A program made the position numbers and the translations under genes. From Marinobacter sp. BGYM27 (GTDB taxonomy: Bacteria; Pseudomonadota; Gammaproteobacteria; Pseudomonadales; Oleiphilaceae), in NCBI GenBank assembly GCA_025153445.1, contig JANZNS010000005.1, forward strand, positions 62,001 through 126,000: 64,000 bases of DNA, in the 5' to 3' direction. How positions within the stretch are numbered: the first letter of the stretch is position 1; each line of letters begins with the position of its first letter. Positions 53,986-61,482 of the stretch are shown one piece after another. The notes beneath the pieces were generated by a model. The model was not told the origin of the DNA and did no database searches. It saw only the letters and a list, made by a program, of their open reading frames with translations.

Positions 53986-55287
53986 GTGTTGGCATTTGCC
54001 ATTTTTGTAGTCACCCTGATATTCGTGATCTGGCAGCCCAAAGGGCTTGGCATAGGCTGGAGCGCATTGGCTGGCGCGGCAGTCGCACTTGCCGCAGGTG
54101 TCGTGAACTTCGGCGATATCGCCATCGTATGGGATATTGTCTGGGACGCCACCTTTACCTTCGTAGCCTTGATCATCATATCGCTGATACTAGATGAAGC
54201 CGGCTTCTTCGAATGGGCGGCGCTTCATATTGCCCGCTGGGGCAATGGCCGCGGACGCCTGCTATTCCCCCTGATCATTCTGTTGGGCGCGATGATTTCC
54301 GCGCTTTTTGCCAACGACGGCGCCGCACTGTTATTGACGCCGATTGTACTGGCCATCCTGGTGCGGCTTGAGTTCAGGCCCCAGGCGGCTCTCGCCTTTA
54401 TCATCACAACCGGATTTGTGGCGGACTCGGCAAGCTTGCCGCTCGTCACATCCAATCTCGTCAATATCGTCAGCGCCAATTTCTTCGACGTCAGCTTTTC
54501 GCGATACGCAGCAGTGATGATCCCGGTTGATATCATCTCGATACTGGCCACGTTTCTGGTACTCGGCCTCTATTTCAGAAAAGATATTCCCAAGCGTTAC
54601 TCAATTGACCGTATTGACGCACCGGCTTCTGCCATTCGCGATCAGCAGGTGTTTCGTGCCGCATTCCCGGTACTCACCGTATTACTGATTGCGCTGTTTG
54701 TGACCGCTCGCTGGCACATTCCCATTTCAATCATCATGGGTGTTGCCGCGCTGATACTGATGGCTATTGCCGGTCGTTGGTTCACCCCAGGTAAAACAGC
54801 GGTCGTGTCAGTTTCCAAAGTTGTGCGGCACGCGCCCTGGCAAATCGTGCTGTTTTCCGTCGGCATGTATCTGGTGGTGTATGGCCTTGGCAATGCCTGG
54901 CTAACGAACAGCGCGGCCGGGATGCTGACCTGGCTCAGCCAACAAGGAGAGTTTATTGCAACCCTGGGTACCGGGTTTGCAGCAGCCATTCTGGCGTCCG
55001 TAATGAACAACATGCCCTCCACCCTTATAGGCGCATTGGCAATTGATCAGGTCAACGCACCGGCGCTCACCAGAGAACTAATGGTTTACGCCAACGTCAT
55101 CGGCAACGATCTCGGTCCGAAGTTCACCCCCATTGGCAGTCTCGCCACACTGCTTTGGTTGCATGTGCTTGCTGGCAAAGGGCACCGAATTACCTGGGGA
55201 CAGTATATGAAGGTGGGTCTGGTGCTCACGCCGCCAGTGTTGTTGTTGACGCTGATTGCTCTGGTGGTCTGGTTGCCGGTGGTTTAA
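53986..55287 (+). CDS. arsB: Arsenite efflux pump ArsB
   Basis: 433 residues with about twelve membrane helices, ion-transporter superfamily. ArsB features: [37 protein letters not shown] and [13 protein letters not shown]. Exports arsenite using the membrane potential; no arsA ATPase gene is nearby. Starts at GTG 53986, with GGAG six bases upstream; I see no better ATG. Confidence 0.94.
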   Translation: MLAFAIFVVTLIFVIWQPKGLGIGWSALAGAAVALAAGVVNFGDIAIVWDIVWDATFTFVALIIISLILDEAGFFEWAALHIARWGNGRGRLLFPLIILLGAMISALFANDGAALLLTPIVLAILVRLEFRPQAALAFIITTGFVADSASLPLVTSNLVNIVSANFFDVSFSRYAAVMIPVDIISILATFLVLGLYFRKDIPKRYSIDRIDAPASAIRDQQVFRAAFPVLTVLLIALFVTARWHIPISIIMGVAALILMAIAGRWFTPGKTAVVSVSKVVRHAPWQIVLFSVGMYLVVYGLGNAWLTNSAAGMLTWLSQQGEFIATLGTGFAAAILASVMNNMPSTLIGALAIDQVNAPALTRELMVYANVIGNDLGPKFTPIGSLATLLWLHVLAGKGHRITWGQYMKVGLVLTPPVLLLTLIALVVWLPVV

Positions 55288-55329
55288 AAAATTGCTGAAA
55301 GCCAACGCGTTTGCGATGGTTTTCAGCAA
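55286..55329 (-). terminator. Terminator of the aldehyde dehydrogenase gene
   Basis: A 12-bp stem (TTGCTGAAAGCC with GGTTTTCAGCAA, one G-T pair) and a T-run on the minus strand, between convergent arsB and the dehydrogenase. No T-run on the plus side, so it serves mainly the minus-strand gene. Confidence 0.7.
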
Positions 55330-55382
55330 CCTCAACCTACCCGTTCAGGGGCGGGTCACCCAAAGCGTTGCGCTAAACTTCC

Positions 55383-56903
55383 TCAGAAAAAGCCCAGCGG
55401 ATTCGTGTCATAGCTGATGAGCATATTCTTGGTCTGCTGATAATGCTCTAGTGCCATCTTGTGGGTTTCACGGCCCACACCGGACTTCTTGTAACCACCG
55501 AACGCCGCACCAGCGGGATAGGCGTGGTAGCAGTTCATCCACACCCGACCGGCCTGAATACCCCGCCCCATGCGGTACTGGCGATTGGTGTCACGGGTCC
55601 AGACACCGGCACCAAGACCAAACTCGGTGTCATTGGCGATAGCCAGCGCTTCTTCCTCGTCCTTGAAGGTCGTAACACCCACAACCGGGCCGAAGATCTC
55701 TTCCTGGAAAACACGCATTTTGTTGTCGCCTTTGAACAGGGTCGGCTGAATGTAGAAGCCTTCGTTGAACTCCTCGTCCATCACCTCGCGGCCGCCGCCA
55801 GTCAGCACTTCCGCGCCTTCCTGTTTGCCGATTTCCATGTAGGACATGATCTTGTCGAATTGTTCCTTGCTGGCCTGAGCGCCAACCTGAACATCGGTAT
55901 CCAGTGGGTTGCCGCGTTTGATGGTCTTGGTCCGCTCGACCACCTTGGCCATAAATTCGTCGTACATGTCTTCCTGCACCAGCGCCCGTGACGGACAGGT
56001 ACAGACTTCGCCCTGATTGAAAAACGCCAGCACCAGACCTTCGACACACTTGTCGATAAACTCAGGCCCGCCCTGCATCACATCAGAGAAATAGATGTTG
56101 GGCGACTTGCCCCCCAGTTCCACGCTGGACGGAATGATGTTCTCCGCTGCGCATTTCATGATGTGAGAACCAACGGGCGTTGAGCCGGTAAACGCTATCT
56201 TGGCGATACGCTTGCTGGAGGCCAGCGCCTGACCGGCTTCTGCACCAAAGCCATTAACAATATTCACCACACCCGGGGGCAACAGATCACCCACCAGCTC
56301 CATCATCAACAGAATGGCGGCCGGGGTTTGCTCTGCAGGCTTGAGCACAGTGCAGTTACCGGCAGCCAGACAGGGCGCCAGTTTCCAGGCCGCCATCAAA
56401 ATCGGAAAGTTCCAGGGAATAATCTGACCCACCACGCCCAGCGGTTCATGGAAGTGATAAGCAACGGTATTGCCATCAATCTCGCCCATGTGGCCTTCCT
56501 GCGCACGAATGCAGCCGGCGAAGTAACGGAAATGGTCGACCGCAAGCGGGATATCAGCATTGAGGGTTTCACGGACTGCCTTGCCGTTATCCCAGGCTTC
56601 TGCCACGGCGAGCTTCTCGAGATTGGCTTCTATACGGTCTGCAACTTTCAGCAGAATATTGGAGCGTTCGGTAATCGACGTTTTACCCCAGGCCGGTGCA
56701 GCCTTATGAGCGGCGTCCAGTGCGAGATTAATATCTTCTTCGGAGGAACGGGGAATTTCGCAGATCACCGCACCGGTTACCGGCGTGATGTTCTCGAAAT
56801 ACTGCCCTTTTACCGGCGCGACCCACTCGCCACCGATATAGTTTTCATAGCGGGGTTTGAAGGAGACAACTGAGCCTTCCTTACCAGGTTGTGCGTAAAT
56901 CAT
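55383..56903 (-). CDS. Aldehyde dehydrogenase, ExaC/AldB type
   Basis: 506 residues, NAD(P)-dependent oxidation of acetaldehyde and related aldehydes to acids. Active-site features: [14 protein letters not shown] (cofactor), [23 protein letters not shown] (general base Glu), and [14 protein letters not shown] with the catalytic cysteine. The C-terminal DTNPLGFF is characteristic of the AldB/ExaC group. It stands alone; no alcohol dehydrogenase or regulator gene is adjacent, but a nested inverted repeat lies about 90-150 bases upstream. Confidence 0.92.
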   Translation of the reverse strand: MIYAQPGKEGSVVSFKPRYENYIGGEWVAPVKGQYFENITPVTGAVICEIPRSSEEDINLALDAAHKAAPAWGKTSITERSNILLKVADRIEANLEKLAVAEAWDNGKAVRETLNADIPLAVDHFRYFAGCIRAQEGHMGEIDGNTVAYHFHEPLGVVGQIIPWNFPILMAAWKLAPCLAAGNCTVLKPAEQTPAAILLMMELVGDLLPPGVVNIVNGFGAEAGQALASSKRIAKIAFTGSTPVGSHIMKCAAENIIPSSVELGGKSPNIYFSDVMQGGPEFIDKCVEGLVLAFFNQGEVCTCPSRALVQEDMYDEFMAKVVERTKTIKRGNPLDTDVQVGAQASKEQFDKIMSYMEIGKQEGAEVLTGGGREVMDEEFNEGFYIQPTLFKGDNKMRVFQEEIFGPVVGVTTFKDEEEALAIANDTEFGLGAGVWTRDTNRQYRMGRGIQAGRVWMNCYHAYPAGAAFGGYKKSGVGRETHKMALEHYQQTKNMLISYDTNPLGFF

Positions 56904-56994
56904 GACCGTGACCTCTCTTGTTATTGGCTGCGAAAACGTTCAACAACCGCGACAATGCGGTGCACGTCTCGACGACTTCACTCTAGCGAGCACC

Positions 56995-57051
56995 TGCGAA
57001 TTTAGAAATGATCCTTTCGGAGCACCTACTTTGTAGTAGGTTAAATTCGCA
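56995..57051. promoter_or_regulatory. Nested inverted repeats upstream of ALDH
   Basis: Outer arms TGCGAATTTA (56995-57004) and TAAATTCGCA (57042-57051) pair perfectly over 10 bp. Inner arms ACCTAC and GTAGGT (57024-57041) pair with a six-base loop and abut the right outer arm. The 19 bases between left outer and inner arm contain a small TCC-TTTC-GGA hairpin. As RNA from the minus strand this could fold as a three-way junction; as DNA the inner dyad has the size of a LuxR-type operator. Confidence 0.45.
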
Positions 57052-57223
57052 ACAAGTTCCAATAATAAAGGGGCTGCGATGCGACCCTTCTCATGTCATT
57101 CAGGCCTTAGTCCTTTCTAGCAACACTTAGCGCGCTGCAATGTTTCCGTTCAGCAGCCTGAAGGTCTAGGCGGTTCACGCTGTCCGGTCGCAACCTTCCC
57201 CGCCCTGCTCATGACAGCCCCTT

Positions 57224-57535
57224 ATGCTCGGCTCCCTCGACCTCAATATCGCCACTTGGGTGAAACAGCCGGAGAAGTTCGTCATCTTCCCCATGCTTTT
57301 TTTGTCGCCTCCGCTGTATCCACTTTGGAAATTTCAGGATGTCAGTCGAGTAACGTACTGGGCCTGTCAATTAACTCCATTTAACCATGCGGTTTAGGCG
57401 AACCGGGTTGCGCTTTATCTGCAGTGGAATCGGTTGGGGGTTTTGGTGGGGCTGACTCTAGTGTTGTCGCCGATTGCAACGGCAGAGGCTCGGCCCAAGA
57501 GGATCACGAGTGTTAAAGTTAAAGCTGGGAATTAG
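57224..57535 (+). pseudogene. Possible broken small gene, single internal stop
   Basis: ATG 57224 opens a 57-codon frame ending in TAG (57395-57397); the same frame continues past it for 45 codons. The second part reads like a signal peptide (LGVLVGLTLVLSPIATAEA near 57434-57490) followed by a short basic tail. No family is recognised and the frame may be chance. Confidence 0.2.
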
Positions 57536-57861
57536 TGAGTGACGAAACAACTCTTTCTTCTAACAGGCTTACATTTTTTCAACGCTGCATATTCTCCCTC
57601 TTTTACTAACCTCTCTGCACCTGCGCCCAACACGTCGCTCCTGTCGCTACCTTTGACACTCTGAATGCAAATGGCTAAGTTCTATTAATTCGGAGCTTGA
57701 TTGTTTAGGCGAGTTTTAAGCCCTCAGAACGGGCTCAACTCAAGATACCTGAACGACTAATCCCTCTAGAATGCGGGAAAATTTCGGTTAAAGGTAAAAT
57801 CGTAAAAATTATTAGACAATTTTTAACTTTTAATATTTAAAACAACCGAGCGATAAACTCA

Positions 57862-60603
57862 ATGATAGAAGCTCTATCTATTTTATTAAGCAACTTATTC
57901 GAAAGCCAAATAGCGGGAGCGCTGTTTACGATAATATCTATAACCATATTCACCCTCTTACTATTCCCAATAATATATAAAAAATATCACCTTAAATATA
58001 GAAACCTAGAGGTGGCGGCGCAATTATACGCAAGTTTGTTAAATATTATTCCGTCTCGGGGTTCAATCATAAACTTAAACAAACACACCCCAGATCTAAA
58101 CCCATTTAAGTTCAGCATAGATCCAAACAAAATAGACGAAGACCGTGTAGAAATGCACGGATATCCTAATTCCCACAACAAAATATACATCAAGCCTGAT
58201 GTCATAAAAATATCGTCACATGACCTAGAGGCAGAACAGCACATGATGTCACTAAGAGATGACACTGATATCATGCCAATCCCAACTCCTTCGATAGAAG
58301 ACCTTGTAAACCAAGTTGAATTATCTTCCAAAAAAACCATTTTTATACGTGGCGCAGCAGGGTTCGGAAAATCAAATCTATGTACCTACATATCCAATCA
58401 TTTTTATGAAAATTCGCCAGAGGTATTCAAAACCATATATTCAATAGACGCAACCGATATATCCATTAACATAGATGATAATGAAAACCTACCTTTAGTG
58501 GACTACTTGCTATTCCAAATAAAAAAATATAGATTATCAATAACGATACAACGATGCATAGAGGAGAAATCAGAGAGACGAAACATAAACAAGAAACTAA
58601 TTTCTTGGAAACAAATACAAAAAACAAAAACCGAACGCTGCTTGTTAATTGTGGATGGAATAGACGAATTAAAAGATATAAAAAAAAGAGATTCTCTTTT
58701 GGAATTTTTAGAATCCTTTATCCCAAAAAATAACTGGCGCGTACTTATTACAGGCAGACCTTCAAGCTTCCGGGAATGGAAAAAAAGCCCAATCTCAAAT
58801 TCTATTTTTTTCGACCTTTTGCCATTTAAAGATTCTCAGATAGAAGAATTATCTTTTAATATATATAGCTTAATAACACCTCAAAAAAACGTAATTAAAA
58901 CAAAAATAAAAACAAGAGACTTTGTTAGAAGAATTACAAATAATACAACAATTGAACTTGCTAGCAACCCCCTGTTCCTGACTCTAATGGTTCAGCTAGA
59001 CGCTAGCGATCGAAAGTTGCCCAACAACAAACCCGAATTAATCAACGAAATAGTAAAAGAAATTATAGAGCGACGCTCACCAAATGAAGACATTAAATAC
59101 AGAGATCGAATGGAAGAGATCCTGACTGAACTTGCGTACTTGACAATAATCGGTAAAAGCAATTTAGAAATTAAAGAAAAGATAAACAAATCGATAGATA
59201 ATTCATTTTCAACAAAAACTTCTACTATTGGTGACTATTGGGACGCGCTTAGTTTTTTTGACAAGTCAGGGCTAATAATCAGAGAAGATAACCTTGGGTT
59301 TAGATTTATAAATAGATGCTACCTCGAGTATCTTAGCTCAAAGTATCTATATAGAGCTCAAAACAACACCAACTTCTTTGATATAATAAACATTGCGCTT
59401 TCCTATGAAAACACCGAAATATTTTTCTATTTAACGTATCATATAAATGATCCAGATCGAGTCTTTAACTCAATTACAGAATCCGAGAAAGAATTAAAAA
59501 AGTCGCTAGCGGCGTGTATAGACCTGTACTGCTATTCTCAAGCAAAGGAAAGAAAGCCACTATCAATTAAATACATAGACAGACTAAAAGAATCGTTAAA
59601 AACTGCAAGAAAAAGCAATCATAAAAATTTCGATGAGCTCATGCTGTACATGAAATTCAATTCACTTCGCTTCTCCGACCCGTTATCAAAATCAACGCTA
59701 TCTTTCAATGAAGCGACTTGTCTTATAAATTTAGATAAAAATAAAAACTCAAAAAATGGCAAAGTAGTAGGCTTAAACCCAAAGCAAATACAAGAGCTAT
59801 TATATTCAATAAACCGAGTTTATGCCGATAGCAGAGGCCACTTCTCGCTCCCCACAGCGTTAATGGCTAAAGACAACATTAAAGATGATTCCATTATATT
59901 TAAAAATAACAACCCTATAATTTACAACTCAGAGTCTCTAGAATTTAAAAAAATAAAACTTGAAATTAGAGCTAACGCAGACGAATTAAAGAATGAGATA
60001 TTAAAAAAAGCAGATCGTAAAAACCCATTATCTGAATCATATTTTAAATCTATTCCCAGTATTTTCGATATCATTTTCAATGTTTGGAGTCCAAACATAC
60101 TAATTACTAACAATGAATGGTTAAATTCGGATGGAGTTAAAGAAATCTATATAGACTTTTGTAACGATCATTTCTCTTTGATAAGAGATCAGTTTTTTGG
60201 CGATCCGAATTTTAGAGCGAAGCTACAGCGAGAATTTAGTGTGGTATCTTTATTTATTGAAAGCGATGGTTATTCTATTGATAAAAAATCTATCGAAAAT
60301 TTTAATTATAATTTCGAAAACTTGTTACACACTGAAATTAAAGATATCGATAAGATCAAAACTCTAATAATTGAAAATCTTATTATTATATATATCTCTC
60401 TTCAATCAAACTCGGGAATAGTTCATTTTTCAAGTGCCATTCTTTCTCTAGCTAGATTATTCACAATGCACTCTTTACTAGGCGGAAAAACATCTCCTTG
60501 GGGTCATATTCGAGTAGCATATATACCAAACGTAAGGGGATCTTCATTCACACCTCGCGAAGATGATAATCGTTTCGATTATTTTGGGGTCAGATCAATA
60601 TGA
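57862..60603 (+). CDS. Membrane-anchored NACHT/STAND NTPase, probable defence protein
   Basis: 913 residues, Lys/Ile/Asn/Ser-rich, unlike its neighbours. Residues about 17-38 form one membrane helix (AGALFTIISITIFTLLLFPI), followed by a basic stretch. The NTPase core has Walker A RGAAGFGKSN at about 163-172, Walker B CLLIVDGIDEL at about 260-270 (the DxxDE form of NACHT proteins), a sensor-type RVLITGRP at 293-300, and ELASNPLFLTLMV at about 365-377, the post-core helix of STAND ATPases. The remaining ~530 residues match no domain I know and show no clear LRR, TPR or WD repeats. Two sampled 60-base rows contain 30% and 25% GC. No effector enzyme domain is visible. Bacterial NACHT proteins commonly act in anti-phage defence; that role is inferred. 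The Shine-Dalgarno site is weak. Confidence 0.82.
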   Translation: MIEALSILLSNLFESQIAGALFTIISITIFTLLLFPIIYKKYHLKYRNLEVAAQLYASLLNIIPSRGSIINLNKHTPDLNPFKFSIDPNKIDEDRVEMHGYPNSHNKIYIKPDVIKISSHDLEAEQHMMSLRDDTDIMPIPTPSIEDLVNQVELSSKKTIFIRGAAGFGKSNLCTYISNHFYENSPEVFKTIYSIDATDISINIDDNENLPLVDYLLFQIKKYRLSITIQRCIEEKSERRNINKKLISWKQIQKTKTERCLLIVDGIDELKDIKKRDSLLEFLESFIPKNNWRVLITGRPSSFREWKKSPISNSIFFDLLPFKDSQIEELSFNIYSLITPQKNVIKTKIKTRDFVRRITNNTTIELASNPLFLTLMVQLDASDRKLPNNKPELINEIVKEIIERRSPNEDIKYRDRMEEILTELAYLTIIGKSNLEIKEKINKSIDNSFSTKTSTIGDYWDALSFFDKSGLIIREDNLGFRFINRCYLEYLSSKYLYRAQNNTNFFDIINIALSYENTEIFFYLTYHINDPDRVFNSITESEKELKKSLAACIDLYCYSQAKERKPLSIKYIDRLKESLKTARKSNHKNFDELMLYMKFNSLRFSDPLSKSTLSFNEATCLINLDKNKNSKNGKVVGLNPKQIQELLYSINRVYADSRGHFSLPTALMAKDNIKDDSIIFKNNNPIIYNSESLEFKKIKLEIRANADELKNEILKKADRKNPLSESYFKSIPSIFDIIFNVWSPNILITNNEWLNSDGVKEIYIDFCNDHFSLIRDQFFGDPNFRAKLQREFSVVSLFIESDGYSIDKKSIENFNYNFENLLHTEIKDIDKIKTLIIENLIIIYISLQSNSGIVHFSSAILSLARLFTMHSLLGGKTSPWGHIRVAYIPNVRGSSFTPREDDNRFDYFGVRSI

Positions 60604-60734
60604 TTGTTATCAACAAAAATGATTTAATCCTCCTGCTACACCAACGCAGCATTCATAAAAACCGGTTCAGATCTCTGGTATATGAAGCGGTTTATAAAAC
60701 TTTGCGCCCAAAAATCGCACCGGGGCCGATATAG
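60600..60734 (+). CDS. Possible 44-residue protein coupled to the NACHT gene
   Basis: ATG 60600 overlaps the NACHT stop as ATGA and reads 44 codons to TAG at 60732. The sequence starts hydrophobic/Asn-Asp-containing (MIVINKNDLILLLHQRS) and becomes basic (SLVYEAVYKTLRPKIAPGPI at the end). The first half is AT-rich like the NACHT gene, the second half GC-richer. It could be a small partner or regulator, or a chance frame across the island boundary. Confidence 0.35.
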   Translation: MIVINKNDLILLLHQRSIHKNRFRSLVYEAVYKTLRPKIAPGPI

Positions 60735-60796
60735 ATTCGTTAAAATTTCTCATTTTCTCCCGTTTTATAACACACTACTACTATTGAGTATTTACT

Positions 60797-61228
60797 ATGA
60801 AAACCCCAGCTATCGCCACTCTACTGTGCCTGTCTGCCTTGCTTTCTGGCTGCACGAACGTAACCGGTGACACCCCGAGAATGATTTCGTACACCGACCA
60901 GAAAACCCTGAGTAAAGATGCCCTCTTCACTGTGGCAAACGGCTTTTTTTCGCGCGCAGGCTATGAGTGCGACGACCAGGGAGGTTCTGTTCAGTTGCTT
61001 TGTAACAAGGAGCTGCGGGATCTTTATATCCACCAGACGACTGCGGAAGTGACGATTTCTCAGGGCACCGGCGAAGAAAAGGATCCGGACTATGTGCTGG
61101 CCACATCAAGATGGGATGAAGGAATGATCCCGAGTGAACTTCTCTCCAGCCATTTCTCCAATAGAGATGTACAAGCGTTTTGTGATTACCTGGAGCAGGA
61201 AACGCAAGCTGTCTGCCGAGAGCTTTAA
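60797..61228 (+). CDS. Small lipoprotein of unknown function
   Basis: 143 residues with a lipoprotein signal: LSALLSGC, lipidated Cys19. The mature part has four further cysteines (CDDQ, LLCNKE, AFCDYL, AVCREL), which could form two disulfides. No family recognised. Composition has returned to that of the host chromosome. The copper-radical-oxidase gene follows after 254 bases on the same strand. Confidence 0.75.
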   Translation: MKTPAIATLLCLSALLSGCTNVTGDTPRMISYTDQKTLSKDALFTVANGFFSRAGYECDDQGGSVQLLCNKELRDLYIHQTTAEVTISQGTGEEKDPDYVLATSRWDEGMIPSELLSSHFSNRDVQAFCDYLEQETQAVCREL

Positions 61229-61442
61229 TCGGCTATCCCCCATCATTCAGCGACAGCCCCTAAGCCTGTTGATAGCGCACCCCAAACCGGCAGGCGGGCT
61301 CACCGCGCTCACGTGGTTATCTCAGCACCCTTCAAAGCAAAAGTCCGGCAACAAAAAGTTTTCTGCAACCAAATGTAACCCCCGCGCGTACTAGCTCTGA
61401 CCACTCGGCCTCCAAGCCGGGAGGGAAATACAACAATAAAGC

Positions 61443-61465
61443 GGAGCCGCACTCCGGGCGGCTCC
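61443..61465 (+). promoter_or_regulatory. Leader hairpin before the oxidase gene
   Basis: GGAGCCGC-loop-GCGGCTCC, perfect 8-bp stem with a seven-base loop, ending just before the ribosome-binding site of the gene at 61483. No T-run, so a message-stabilising or translational-control element is more likely than a terminator. Confidence 0.4.
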
Positions 61466-61482
61466 TGCTGGGAGAGAGCTAC

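Larger units (their letters stand above)
56904..57861. other. Long gene-poor region between ALDH and NACHT gene
   Basis: 958 bases. The left part contains the inverted repeats at 56995-57051. The middle (57224-57535) has one frame broken by a single stop. From about 57540 the composition drifts AT-rich toward the NACHT gene, with TAAAAATT...AATTTTTA (57803-57825) and TTTTAA-TAT-TTAAAA (57827-57841) dyads that probably form part of its promoter. I found no integrase, tRNA or direct repeat marking an insertion edge. Confidence 0.5.

Noticed and set aside
60604-60720. Possible tRNA fragment marking an attachment site after the NACHT gene
   Set aside because: CTCCTGCTACACCA near 60630 looks like a tRNA 3' end, but no acceptor or anticodon stems can be paired and no second copy flanks the AT-rich segment.
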